The notes beneath the pieces were generated by a model. The model ran no database searches, had not been told where the DNA came from, and saw only the letters and a program-made list of their open reading frames with translations. From NCBI GenBank assembly GCA_022495005.1, contig JAGYXB010000825.1, positions 6,014,001 to 6,078,000 of the forward strand: 64,000 nucleotides of DNA, in the 5' to 3' direction. Shown here piece by piece: positions 24,416 through 36,328 of the stretch (position 1 is its first letter; the number at the start of each line of letters is the position of its first letter). The DNA is from Rhyacophila brunnea (lineage: Eukaryota > Arthropoda > Insecta > Trichoptera > Rhyacophilidae). Made by a program: the position numbers and the translations under genes.

Positions 24416-26639
24416 GTCGGATCGGTCAGCCACTGCAACTTTTTATACGAGTGAAAATTGCGGCAATCTACGGCAACCAAAGTAATCATCTCATGGAAGC
24501 TTGACGGTAAGATATAAAATCAGAATAGAAAAATCGTACATTCTAGTACCTACACATCAAACAAGATCTCCACAAGTTGGTCCTGGGACTCTCAGCGTAA
24601 CTTTGAATGATATACCATAGTCGATAACAGGTGGTGGAGAGAAAAGCAAGCCTAGTATAGATACAGATGCTAGACGAGGCCAAAACCTGCAGGAGAAGAA
24701 GACAATATAGCAAAGAAATAGGGATCGAGAAGAGTCAAAGAGACATTTATTCAACAGTGAATCGACCCCAGCGCTTGAATGTTTTATAGAAAACTTAGAA
24801 CAAAATTAATAGGGCTTCGCAATGAGTAGACATAGAAACACAGTAATGGCCGCATTCATTATTAATCCAGTTATTCCACGGGCACGATAACAACATTATT
24901 ATGATAATATAACATAAATATAGATGACATTTAAATGCCCGACAGTCTACGGTCAAGGAAACTTAGCGGACGTAAGTATATTGCAGCGGTGGTGAATCTA
25001 TGACACGCGAAGGAATTCCGTTGGCAGAACTATTGTAGAACCAGGTGAAACCTCAAATACTGACAAGCACGGCGTACGAAATTTTTGGAAATACAGTAGT
25101 TGACTTTCACCTAGGATTCAATTTTCATTTTTACGGAAAGCCGACCGTATTATACCGTGGTGTATGGCAGAAATAACACAAAAAGCTCTCGAATAAAATA
25201 AAATATGGCCGGAAGGGCTATGAAAACTCTTGACTCAGATTTTGAACGGAATTTGCCAAATTCACGGGTAAAAATCCCTCGGCAACACGCACACTATTTT
25301 CATAAAACCAACGCATTGAAAGGTTCACTATTCCTGGTCCATTGTATGCACAGGTTCAATGCATATAAAAACAATAAAATATAAATAAATTTCCTTAGTA
25401 ACTATCTACACGAGTATTGATTTCGCAAGTAGTAAGTTCGTAACCACCGATTTTCTTTCCTTTAGTGAAGAAATGTGAAGCCAGTCGCAATGGTCTATGA
25501 ATTTTGGAGCGAAATTTGATTTATGACTTAGTGGCGGTCTGGTAATAAAATCCTAGAATTACCAAAATTGAATGAGCGTTTCATTTATGTGACAAAATTT
25601 TACAGCATGCGCATAACCAGAGAGTTGGACCGGCCCTTTTATGAGTTGCTCCGCTCCAGCTTCGTTCCAGGACCCAATACTTGCTTCAGCTTCGCTCTAG
25701 GGTCTGCTCCGCTTCGGGTAAAAAGTTTTAATATGTGATATGTATATGTTTAAATTTTTTAAAAATAAGCAGTTTTGAAAATAAGGTCTATAGTCATTTT
25801 CATTATTAATCCTGTTTAATAAAATTTCCAACAGCAAGTCGTCTTTCATTGTCTGTCTCTTCTCACTTAGAATTAATTTTAGTCAGTGCTCCGGGTAAAA
25901 TCCAATTGCTCCACTGCTCCGTGCTACTGCTCCGAGCTCCGCTCCAATGCTCTGGGCATAATAACATAAGATCCAACAAGTTTACCCAATATCTCTGCAC
26001 ACAACCCAATTCCAATCATTTGTATGTTCCCCAATGTGATCCCACGTAAGCAAATAGGAGTTTATTAGTCCGACTCTACCGGCGTGTTCTACTTACAGAT
26101 TTGTAATTTATATAACTAAAACGAATTAAAATAAAACAACATGATCAAATGACCACTGAAATAAGAACAAAACACCGGTGAATATTACCAAAGAACTTGA
26201 CATAGAATTATTTTATATTATATTATCGGCAACAAAAAAACTTGGAGACGAATATTTAGAACAAACTGTCCGTGACTACAAGATCGAGAGCAGATCGCCG
26301 CGCCGATTTAAGCAAGCGCTTCTCAAAAACAATACGTATAATCTAACAAAAGGACATGGATAGAGATTGGGATTTCTCGAGTTTTTTCGTTTCTCGAGAT
26401 TGGCTTGAGTACACCGTAAAAGACCAACCAAATCATGAATGCGATCAGATATCCATTAGTGTTGGCGATCCACCCAGCTGACTCCTGCGAAAGCCACGAA
26501 GACCATGGTCTTTGGTAATGGATCAATGACTACGAGCGCACTTTTAACCCACGATGTATGTGATGTCGCAAAAACCTGTAGGTACGCTACATTGCTGTTT
26601 AACGAATAGAGAATACCTATAATATTTATAAACATTATA
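24416..26639. other. Gap with GCTCC-rich repeat only
   Basis: Apart from 25640-25960 nothing is recognised. The 61-codon frame at 26178 has no family resemblance. Confidence 0.5.
25640..25960. repeat. GCTCC-rich repeat region
   Basis: GCTCCGCTCCAGCTTCGTTC and CTGCTCCGCTTCGGG at the left; GCTCCACTGCTCCGTGCTAC and GCTCCGAGCTCCGCTCC at the right, all in the same orientation. ATTGCTCCACTGCTC recurs at about 30098. Probably a decayed dispersed element of unknown type. Confidence 0.5.
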
Positions 26640-26720
26640 AACAAACGTGGTTCAGTATAGGTAAAACACATAAGCGTAATCCGAGGGATGCGGGTTCGAG
26701 TCTCGCCCGGCACATTATTT
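26640..26720 (+). mobile_element. tRNA-like sequence, probable second SINE family head
   Basis: TTCAGTATAGGTAAAACACA, then CCGAGGGATGCGGGTTCGAG and TCTCGCCCGGCAC, followed by ATTATTTTTTT. The T arm pairs (GCGGG/CTCGC with one G-U). The 5' acceptor strand does not pair with CCCGGCA, so it is not an intact tRNA gene. Confidence 0.6.
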
Positions 26721-27950
26721 TTTTGATTTAATTTGATGTATAATAATGATGATATTTTGATTAGGCGTTTCCAAATTATGTTTCCAATGGAGGACATTCT
26801 TAAATGTTTTTAATTATTCGTTGAATAAAAAAATAGCTAATTCAATTAGTAGGTACATTCATAAAACACAGAAAATTCATTTTTCCATTTCTTTGATTAA
26901 AAAAAATTGTTAATAGTGCTCACCAAGCAACTCTAGCTAGATCTAGCCCAGATGGTAAACAGGGTTACATGTGAATAGTACGTATTACATTTAATCGTAT
27001 CACAGTTCACCGTGAGTTGTCTAACCGGAAAGAGATGGCTGTATGGCATTGAGATCATAAAAATATGCGTTGTTCGTGGAGCATTGCAGACAGCATTCCA
27101 ATAAGAACCTTAATTTGATATTTGATATGTAGGTACGACTTGATACTTACGAGTAACAGCTTGCTAATCTACATTTGAATAATTTTGAATTTTATATAAA
27201 TATATTATACGCGATATAATTGCATGTATTTTTAATTTACTTAACTACCTATTTTCTTACATCTTTCCCTCGTATTCCGGTGGTTGTTATTAAATATTTT
27301 TAATTAGATATTGATTTAATCTCAATGCTATAAGGCCATATAACCAATCCAATACAACAGCTCAAGGTAAACTGCACACGTACTATTTTTTAGCTAGATC
27401 TATACAAGACAGTAAAAAGTAGACTGACTGGCTTTGAAATGTTAGGCCCTTCGCTCACAGAGAAACTAAAATCCAACAAACTGGTTGCTGATGGAACTCA
27501 TAAACTGGCCAGTGACTGATGCTTCGCAGAAGGCGCTACTGAAACCCACTTACAATAATAATCTCATAACCTCAAACTGTCGAACCCATTGTCTTACCTA
27601 TTTCATTCCAAGCTTTTTCCATAATATCTTTACGGGAATATTCTGGCAGCCTGTAATTATACAGGCAGGAATATATCTCAACATCAGCAACATAGCTAAA
27701 ATTTAAAATCGGTTCGCCCATCTTTAACTTTTGATGTCTTGACTTGTTATTGCTTGTTCAGTTCAGTTCAGTGCAACCAATTTTGGTAGGAAAATATGAT
27801 TTTTCATCGAATCTACTGATATTGGTACCACTGTTTTATGTGCGACTGGAAACTGAGAGACTGGGAGACTAGCATGTCGGGTCTCTTCGGTGTCGGCCGC
27901 GAACATTTTGAAACAGAGAGATTCCAGTCCTGCTGTCAGCGAGCCGGCAT
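26721..27950. other. Gap, no gene seen
   Basis: AT-rich, no open frame with a recognisable domain and no repeat shared with the rest of the window. Confidence 0.6.
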
Positions 27951-28434
27951 CAGTGTTGCCATCTTTTCAAAGTGGAATTATAGTACAGAGCCTCCAAAAT
28001 TATAGTATTTGGGGAAAAAATATAGTACGCGTTGTCATCTGTTGAAAATGTATAGGTTTTTTGTTTCCCAGGAAAAAATAACGGAGAATTTGAGAAACTC
28101 TGAGACCCTTTTTTATTTTAGTACCTCTTCCGACCAAAAATGCTTACCGAAGAATTCAAGAAATTTCATTTTTAACCAAAGTCAAGGGCTTTGTTTACGT
28201 TTATCGAGCAATTTTTTCCAAGTTCTCCAAATCTTCTTATATTGCGAAATTATAGTACTTTGCACCAATTTATCAAATGGAAATATCGTAATATTAGTAC
28301 CTACTTTTTACATATTTTTCCGATATTCAAAATTATAGTATTTTGGGCGTACTATACCTGTTTTATATCGTACATAGTAAGCGGACCAAAATTATAGTAC
28401 ATATACTATAATTATAGTACGGTTGGCAACACTG
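27951..28434. mobile_element. CAGTGTTGCCA-ended non-autonomous element with repeated ATTATAGTA motif
   Basis: Starts CAGTGTTGCCA and ends TGGCAACACTG, hAT-like ends. The 484-bp interior has six ATTATAGTA motifs and one shorter ATATAGTA, concentrated near both ends. No clear 8-bp duplication was found, so insertion class is inferred from the ends alone. Overlapping open frames on the plus strand are AT-rich and show no domain. Confidence 0.65.
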
Positions 28435-29143
28435 GGCCCGCCATTGAAATACATTAGCTAGATACTGGCTGGAGTTTTAGTTTTAGCCGTGTCTTTTTTG
28501 AATGGACGGCCTTACGCAAGCAAGAAACCGTTCGATGCAAAGTTTTTGCGATGGGCGCCCGAGTAGAAATAATTGACTACATCTGGTGCGGACAGAACGA
28601 CAGCACACTTTTTTTTCATTATCATCGAACTGCATGATTGACCCTAATTCGCAGTTATTATAAAATGATTACGTAAGACATAAAAAAGTTCGGGCAAAAC
28701 ATTTGGATTGATTGTGACTGTCAGGCTGTGGAAAAAATAATTAATATCGAATCGATAAAGCAAACCTACAATAATAGATAACAATAATGAAATAAATGGA
28801 AGCAGTCTCAAAAATGTATGTGAATTATTTTAAAAAATACAGAGAAATATTGAAGTGGATGGAATCAAAAAAGAAAGTTATTACCACTAAGCTACCCGCT
28901 CAAATGCCATAAGATCTCCTCTCCGCATGATGCGTTAGCGTTAGAGTAAGGTAAAATTCCTACCGCTGACTTAAATATTATTTTGGAAACGTCGCCGGTA
29001 AATAGTGATTTTAATGATACATTAAATTAAAAACTGCGAGCACGTGCTGCTGAAATCTATTGTTTTTACGTTTTTTCGTTAATTTAGTAAAAAAATATGT
29101 TTAGTTTAGTAGCCATAGTGAGAAGCAACATAATGGTATAACG

Positions 29144-29886
29144 CAGCGACGTCCCTAGACAAAATGCCGCCCCCAGGCAGCGCCAAAATGCCACCCAATT
29201 TTTATACAGTATTTTTTTATCACCTTTCATGACTCCAATATCTAAGAAATGTGTTGTATGGATACATTACTAACAAAATATATACCACAAAATCTAATTT
29301 AAATTCCATCTCTACTTCAATAGACAATATTGCGAGTCCACGGTTTCAGATACATTTAAAAATACACCTGGCAACTTTCAAAACTCGCGAATCACTAATC
29401 ATAAATTGATGAGGTATCTAAGTATGTATTGTTGTTTTTATTTAATAAAACGCATTTTTTTTATAGTACTTATTCCACTTTTAATTAATATATTAGGACC
29501 GGTTTCGTCCGCCTCAGTGGGACATTTTCAACAATAAAAGAAAAAAATCTAAGTATGTCCCTACCTATAATTCAAATATACCTAATTCGCAAATCTGCAC
29601 GTGTCATTGCTGGACATCAAGGGCGTGACGTCCAAGGACAACGGAAGTAAGCTAGACATCGCGAGCCCGACAAACAAATTACAGTGCTGTTAAACCTTTT
29701 ATGTTAATTAATACATTTTGTTTCTAACCAGTGAGCTGATTTTTTTTAATGGAAAGATATTTCCGCTATTACTAAGTTTAGGTACCTATTCCTATATTTA
29801 TCTGATTCTCCTCGACTTGCCGCCCTTCCGAGTAACTGCCGCCCTCAAGCGACGCTTAATCTGCCTACCTCCACGGGACGTCACTG
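29144..29886. mobile_element. hAT-type non-autonomous element, copy 2, nested in an older repeat
   Basis: The ends are CAGCGACGTCCC and GGGACGTCACTG, and the 8-bp duplication GTATAACG lies at 29136-29143 and 29887-29894. The element is 743 bp. It would be about 612 bp, matching copy 1, without a 131-bp insertion near 29428. The DNA on both sides is one dispersed repeat whose uninterrupted paralogue lies at 7311-7545 with a single GTATAACG at 7413-7420. Confidence 0.95.
29416..29558. mobile_element. Short A-tailed insertion inside the hAT copy
   Basis: A 119-bp segment (29428-29546) ends in an A-rich run (AAAAGAAAAAA) and is bounded by the 12-bp direct repeat ATCTAAGTATGT (29416-29427 and 29547-29558). 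It is absent from the hAT copy at 731. A tail plus a target duplication over 10 bp points to insertion by LINE-type target-primed reverse transcription. The source RNA is not recognised. Confidence 0.7.
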
Positions 29887-30010
29887 GTATAACGTTTCAT
29901 AGTTAAGTTAATAATAATAAAATTGAGGTTCTGCTGTGCGTTATACGCGAGAAGCATGGCTTCATGTTGTCGAATAATAGACACTCTCCATATATTATTA
30001 CTCTTTGCCT

Positions 30011-31326
30011 TTAACCTATTTTAGAAAGCGTATACTTACCTTTAGTATCGAGCTATTATTGCATGGGATAAGATTCTAATTTCTGGAAAAAAATCATTGC
30101 TCCACTGCTCTGTGATCCAGAGTCGGGAGTCCATCTTCAAGCTTCACTCCAGTTGCAGCCGTAAAACGAGTATTTTGCTATGTTCATTTATTTTTAAAGC
30201 GTGAAATCAACGCAGCCCAGTTTATTATGATATTTTTTTCCTATTATGATGCGAGATCTTTAAAAGAATAATATAATATAGTAATTTATGTAATAATAAT
30301 ATGCTAATGTGCGACATTGTGAGCGGCATGCTCCGCTGGCGATGCTTCGGATGTCGGATCAAGGTTTTCTTACAAAAAATATTGCAAATATGTTTTAGCC
30401 TCAATAATATTGTGTAATATGTTACTTCATTTTTTAAGCGTCTGTATCAGGAGTGAAAAACCTGCGATATTGTAGGGTCTCAAGTGTGGCCTTTTGACTG
30501 AATCTAAATTTTACAAAATAAATCCTTTAAAAAACCCCATGAAGTATCAAAGGAGCGAATGCGCAAGCATCAGGATAAAAAGCATACTTTACCCGTGATA
30601 CGCCAGTTGTCGTTTTTTACGTAGGTCCTTAGACTATAGATACATCTAGACGCCACCCATTGCATTGCTAAATGAAGCTGCGTGCCGTGCGTTTGGTTTG
30701 TGGGCGAGCGAACGCATTCGTATTCAAATGTTCGAGACCATAGAACATTTCGCTAGTGCTCAGAATTAAAATATATTTTTGTATTTTTTTTACGTTATAT
30801 AGTATTTTTAAGCGGTCTAAATGCAACCATTAGGTAAAAATATCCATAATTTAAGTTATTTTAAAGAAACACGGTCACTTGATATTAAAATATATAATAA
30901 TATACAAATAAATTATCACGAACATGTATCAACTTACCTATGAAACGTAATACCATCTTCTTCCTTATCAGTACGGCTACCACATTTTAATACAACACAC
31001 AGAACCATCTTTTCTACTTAATTAACTAAAAATATTTACCACTAACTGTATGTTTAACACAAAAAATAGCAATTTTAGCAACACGGTTATCGACGCTTAG
31101 TTAAGCAATTAGGTAATATTTGGCGGCTACACCGTAGCAAACCATCTCCCACATCTGTAAACCTTTTATTAGGTCGAATAATATGTAAGTATAACTACTT
31201 AGTAAATCCGTCAGGTTAAATATTATTTATGCAGAAGGACAGCATGGTTTGGCAGTGTGCGCTTACCAATGACATCTTACCCTCTCCTCTGTATCAGCAA
31301 ATAATGCAGTTTGCAGAAATAATGTA
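30011..31326. other. Gap, no gene seen
   Basis: One GCTCC-type fragment near 30098; otherwise nothing recognised. Confidence 0.6.
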
Positions 31327-31431
31327 CACTCATCCCTCGATTTACGCGGTTCACTTTTATGCGGTCGAGAAAAAACAAAACTTTTCAAATCCTTTGGATC
31401 TTATCTACAGTGTAAATTGAGGGATGGACTG
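31327..31431. mobile_element. Tiny Tc1/mariner (pogo/Tigger-like) miniature element
   Basis: Left end CACTCATCCCTCGATTTACG, right end read in reverse CAGTCCATCCCTCAATTTAC, flanked by TA on both sides (31325-31326, 31432-31433). The CAGT...CATCCCTCG..TTTACGCGG ends resemble pogo/Tigger repeats. 105 bp. Confidence 0.75.
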
Positions 31432-31439
31432 TACATGCA

Positions 31440-31526
31440 TTTATGTGTATGTTTCTTAAATGCGGCCTTATTTGATTTTAGATAAATGAATGCGGCCTGC
31501 CGACAGGAAAAGGTTCATCACCCCTG
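31440..31526. mobile_element. hAT-like element, right end only
   Basis: Read in reverse, the end is CAGGGGTGATGAACCTTTT, followed by GTCGGCAGGCCGCATTCATT and a second GGCCGCATTTA. This is the usual start of an hAT element. I found no matching left end, so the limits are uncertain. Confidence 0.45.
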
Positions 31527-31689
31527 GTCTATATAAAAACACCGTTGGCAATAAAATATTCTTGTAAGATAGAGAAGAATGACGGTATTGATTTACAATA
31601 GATCAAGCGGCATAGGTATATCTATACTACGTATCTAATAAAATTGCTGTGTTTGTCCATTTGTTATAATATTATAATTTAAAACAAGG

Positions 31690-31825
31690 GAACTGGCTCA
31701 CCCTACGGTGTGTGGTATATCAGGGTAAGGATCTCGAGTGAATAGCATTAAAGTTTGTCACGTAGACGAAATGCGCATTCAATATCAGTCAGAGCATTTT
31801 GTGTTCCTTGGTCTTATGAAAAAAT
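31690..31825 (+). repeat. Dispersed repeat U, internally deleted copy
   Basis: GGTGTGTGGTATATCAGGGT, GGATCTCGAGTG, then directly AAAGTTTGTCACGTAGACGA and ATGCGCATTCAATATCAGTC. The central segment present in 21030-21240 is missing. Confidence 0.6.
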
Positions 31826-32387
31826 AAAGTGAATCCTGTTTCAAAACATTTATCCATGGCAACATAGCTTCCACATTTCTATTTTATTAATCTGTTTTGT
31901 AATAAGTAAAAACTCAAAAACTACTGGACCAATCGATATTCGAAACTTGCACAGCGTATTCTTTAGAAAAGGAAAAATATAAGTTTTCTGAAATTAAAAA
32001 AAAATACTGCTCAGCTTTGCTGACTATAATGTTACTTACAACTTACTGCAAAAATCAGAATCAGAGTTGTCAAAAAACAACATGCTGTTTTACTTTTGAC
32101 AATGGTGTGAAAACGCAAGGCATTTGAATTTATTTTATCAAAATAAAAAATTTTATGTTTTCATGAAAACTTTAGAGCTAGTTGCGATATGAAAAAAAAT
32201 GCTAGATTAATGCCACGTGCCTGATGCGATGTTTACAAGCTGACAAGCTGTGAAACATGCTGGCAATAAATACGTTAAGTTTGATTTTAGTTTTCTTTGG
32301 GAGACGTCTTGATCTTAAATGACTCTACAGAACTTTAAAACACCTTAGATATTAATTATATAAAATCACATTTGAAAAAGAATACGA
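31826..32387. other. Gap, no gene seen
   Basis: Unstructured AT-rich sequence between repeat U and the tRNA-like sequence. Confidence 0.6.
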
Positions 32388-32462
32388 CGCTCGTCGGGAT
32401 TTGAACCCATATATGCACTGGAATCGCGCCAATATACTTTAACCAATTAAGCTACGAGCCTC
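32388..32462 (-). pseudogene. tRNA-like sequence, degenerate tRNA or SINE head
   Basis: Minus strand: GGCTCGTAGCTTAATTGGTT, then GGGTTCAAATCCCGACGAGC. The acceptor-like GGCTCGT pairs with ACGAGC, and the T loop TTCAAAT is present, but the T stem is short by one or two pairs and the anticodon arm cannot be placed with confidence. Confidence 0.5.
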
Positions 32463-32643
32463 CTACCTAATTGAGTTAATTTAAACTAGTAGGTCCTACA
32501 TGAAATATATATCAAATTGCGTTATTATCAGTTATTGTGTTTTAAATCAAGGCATATTAATTACCTTAATTACTAAAACCGACGTCCGGCTCTCTCCAAA
32601 TATTTAGTTATAACGTCTACTTGAGCTTGCTAACAATTTTTAA

Positions 32644-32784
32644 TAAACCGTTTCTTTTATTCAACGAATAATTCACGAGATTTGAGAATGTAGCATTTAT
32701 GTATGCAAGTTATGTATATTCAATATATGGAATGTTACATTCTCAAATCTTGTGAATTATTCATTGAATAAAAGAAATGGTTTA
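32644..32784. repeat. Long near-perfect hairpin
   Basis: Arms 32644-32691 and 32737-32784 are inverted copies of about 47 bp with roughly three or four differences. The left arm contains TTTCTTTTATTCAACGAATA and ATTCACGAGATTTGAGAATG. The loop is about 45 bp. It could be a miniature foldback element or, if transcribed, a hairpin RNA precursor. Confidence 0.75.
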
Positions 32785-33750
32785 CTGTTAAGTGTAAATC
32801 GTAGTTGGATTCGATTCCCTGCAGACAAATATTTCAGCGACTACTTCTACTAAGGGCATAATGCTCAATTCGTACTTACCACAAACTTACAGTAAAATTG
32901 GTAAGTAGCCGAAATCCATCTGTCAACTATAGATTATAGAGATAAGGAATCCTTACTACTTTTGTTATGAACTCGCCCCCTTCTGTATTACCATTTACCA
33001 CTGACAGCTACTGTCAAAATAAATGTACGTGTCTAAAACAGCCCATACACTCAAATTCATTTAACAATTGATCTCAATATGGGTATTGAACAATTATTAA
33101 ATATCCGTGACATTTAATGCGACATATTTTCCTTTACTTTCGTTGATTCTGTACATGTCCTAATTTAGTAAAACCGATTATCGAATTGAAATGTCAGTGT
33201 CAATGAATTATGAATTAACTTTTCTTATTCGGATTTAGATATTTATGTAATATTAAACCAATAGATAGGTAGTTGAAATATATAAGTACTTAGTTACCTA
33301 CACACCAACATGGTAATATTAGTTTTAATCACTCTATATAATTATTCACATCATGGCATATTTGTATTAATTGTAAATGACAAAATCTGACATTTCAACG
33401 GCAAGTGTTACCGTATCGGGAAAAACATGGGTCAAAAAATAGCTTATATTATTCACTAATTGCGGAGACATTTAATCATTTTAATTAAATATTAATTGGG
33501 TATTTATAGTTATTGAATTTATTTTGTATATTTTTCATATTTTTGTCATCGTTTAACAATTACAAAATAATTTACCTAAATTATTAAAAAGAGAATTTTT
33601 ATATATGGTATTATTTTCAATAGAAAAACAGAATGAAGCTATTGCAATCTGGTGGACCATAGACAACTCGATCATAACTATGAAAGGCTTTCTGGATAGT
33701 GTTTTGTTGTAATTAAATTTAAGTTATGACAGACGATTGTGCATAGGGCT

Positions 33751-33839
<89 letters not shown>

Positions 33840-34940
33840 TCAGCTTCAACAGTGTATCACGCTAATCGCTAATACGTAAGTATTGGCGAATCGATATTAT
33901 TTGATCAAAATCAGCCTTGGCTAATGAAGTACCTATTGACAGTTGAATGGACATTAGACAATATTATCAGTTAGTTACCTATTATTCATATTAACCACGT
34001 GTTCGTTGATAGGAAGCAGTAAGAAAAAAATAAAGGAAAAAGCAACGCCACAAGCGTTGAAATAGCAATTACCGCTTAGTGCTTAAACCCAAGGATTTGC
34101 ATAAACGTTTATAACAGATAACAAAAAAAAAACTAGTATAAATAATGAAAGGTAAGTAAGTATATCGGTAATGCCAAATAATACATTCGCTTAAATACAA
34201 ATAGGTACATACCTACTTATTATTATAATTTTGAAAATCAAAATTCCATTGCAATGGGAGGCCACTAACAGTCAAAATATGATAACTGCATAGTAACTAT
34301 ACAAACACTAATAGCTTCACCCGTAGAACAGATTAATACATTATAAATGTGAAAATTAGTCGGCATTGACCGCTGTTTCGAAGCAGGGTTCATGTTATTA
34401 CTTGAGGATACAAAACCCAAATATTATGATACAGACCTAACTATTGAAAAAAAACATATTCTTTAACGCGTGTCATACAGGCGTATGCATATAACAGCAA
34501 ACTGCATTCAAGCTATTTACTGCAAATTTGCATGCATAAACCTAAATGTATCTGACGAATAGTGACGTCACGTCGCCGACGTAATACGCGTCATGCCATG
34601 GGTAATGTTACCTAATTTTAAATTTAAATTTCCCGAAAATTAATTTAAAATTTTGAAATTGTGAATCGGTGTAAAAATGTACAAACGGTACCATATAAAT
34701 TTAATAATTATAAATAAATAATTATCATGAACTTTAAATAATTTATTTGTTACAAAATCATATTTATTTTATACTTCATAATGCACGAAATGATCAAAGT
34801 ATACCCAGTAAATATTTCCATAATATGGCAATACAGCTTCACGGATCATTGTCAATATTTACAAACACCTCCATTGACCCACGATCTCGATCATTTTCAC
34901 AAGCTTAGCATCATTTTCATTTTCATTTTTTAGCATCATC
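32785..34940. other. Gap with microsatellite only
   Basis: Holds the compound microsatellite at 33754. The 34560-34620 part is CpG-rich (GACGTCACGTCGCCGACG) and could be promoter-like for the SANT-like exon, which is conjecture. Confidence 0.5.
33754..33838. repeat. Compound microsatellite (TAC)n(TC)n
   Basis: About 16 TAC units followed directly by about 15 TC units, then TACTACTT. A hypervariable simple repeat. Confidence 0.97.
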
Positions 34941-35151
34941 ATGAATCCTAATGTGACACAACGACGACGGGCAGTTAACTTCACGCAAGATGAAAAGGAA
35001 CTATTAGTTAGCTGTGCCGATAGGGAAACATTGATAATAAATTCGCGGATAACAAATGCGTTCAGCAACGCGCGAAAACGTGCCGCCTGGGCTAGGATAA
35101 CAGTCGAATTCAATAGGCGAAGCCAAGGAATAACAAATGTTCATATCTCTG
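34941..35151 (+). CDS. Myb/SANT-like DNA-binding domain exon, orphan
   Basis: About 70 residues from ATG 34941: MNPNVTQRRRAVNFTQDEKE, then RITNAFSNARKRAAWARITV and EFNRRSQGITNVHIS. The FT..E...L......I.....    ..K..AW..I...FN pattern fits Myb_DNA-bind_5/zeste-like domains, which are common in insect genes linked to PIF/Harbinger elements. The homology stops near 35151 just before the expected ELRxKWxN helix. No matching next exon was found, so it is either a first exon or a transposon gene remnant. Confidence 0.5.
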
Positions 35152-35459
35152 ATGTATCTTTTTTGCAGTCGCAAGCGTCTCCTCCTTTCTGTTTCACACA
35201 CATTTTTGCAATAATTTATAAAACCTACGAAGGTTACAAGCCTCCTACTAAACGCTTGTTGTGATGAAGTCATTGTGTATTAAAGTGACACTGACAGCTC
35301 GCGCAGATCGCCGCCATTTTAAGTTTGGTGCGCATTCCTGTGCGCATCTCGTGACGTATGCATTTTTTATAGTTTCCTTAATCGGCCGATAAACGGCTTG
35401 CTACGTTGAACGCGGTTCAAATGTATATGAATACGGCAGTTAGTTTATCCAACAATTTT

Positions 35460-35495
35460 GCACTCCAGATCCTCACCCTGTTATATCATACCCGG
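35460..35495 (-). repeat. Dispersed repeat U, end fragment
   Basis: Read in reverse: CCGGGTATGATATAACAGGG, TGAGGATCTGGAGTGCA. Only the end is present, and it is cut off by the CAGTGGCGAAGG-ended element at 35496. Confidence 0.5.
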
Positions 35496-36328
35496 CAGTG
35501 GCGAAGGGTGAAGGTAGGGTGTTAAGATCCGTCATAAATGGTGCACACTAAACTTAGTCAGTCATACGTATTTGTTTTCATTGAAATAAAGACTACAAAT
35601 TACAGATGGTGATAGTTAGTTTTCAAAATTCAATTATATTCAATAATATAATATTTGAGGGTTTGGCGGTTGTTTTTTATCGTAGTAGATGTTTAGGTTT
35701 CCGCCGTGTGTCCTTCTTCCTTCTTTACTCGACGTTTCGGGCTCGTTGCAGAGGCCATTATCAAGAGATGGTATGTTTTATGATGAAAATGTAGTATAGG
35801 TATGTGAATGTAAACGTTGTTTACATTACTGTTCTAGAAGTTTGGCCTATATACTTTCGCGACAGCTTAACTGGTATACTCCTGCCGAGTCCAAAGGTTG
35901 CGAGTCCTTTACTGGTCTTAACATAGTTTAGGTACCTATGTTATGGCCGATCCGACAAAGTAGTGCACACTTTTTCATTCATACTTATTTGTTTTCGTTG
36001 AATTAAGAATACAAATACAGATGGTATCGGTTAGTTTGTGTCGTTACCATTATCAATAAAAAATATTCTTTTATCTATAAAATATTTGAAATGATGTATG
36101 GTTCATTTGCATAATTTTAGATATTTTATAGATAAACGAATATTTTTTGACTATTATCTAATATAGCTGGGATATAGATTATGAAGGATTTGATTGAATT
36201 TAAAAAACTAACAAACACTATATACACATTGTAGTTCTACTTCAATGGACACAAATACGTTTGACTGACAAAGTTCAGTATGCAATATTTATATTGGATC
36301 TTAACAGCTTACCTCCCATCCTTCACTG
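35496..36328. mobile_element. CAGTGGCGAAGG-ended element, second copy
   Basis: Starts CAGTGGCGAAGGGTGAAGG and TGTTAAGATCCGTCATAAA. Ends with GGATCTTAACAGCTTACCTC...CTTCACTG. It shares the internal hairpin TTATCTATAAAATATTT / AGATATTTTATAGATAA (36070-36140) with 57540-58353. No matching target duplication; the left end abuts another repeat at 35460-35495. Confidence 0.6.

Larger units (their letters stand above)
29027..30010. repeat. Dispersed repeat, copy split by hAT copy 2
   Basis: The left part is 29027-29143 and the right part is 29887-30010. The two parts join without a gap when aligned with 7311-7545. The family is unidentified. Confidence 0.8.

Noticed and set aside
26640..26720. Functional tRNA gene
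   Set aside because: The 5' acceptor strand does not pair with the 3' strand.
32388..32462. Functional tRNA gene
   Set aside because: T stem too short and anticodon arm not assignable; better explained as a degenerate tRNA or SINE head.
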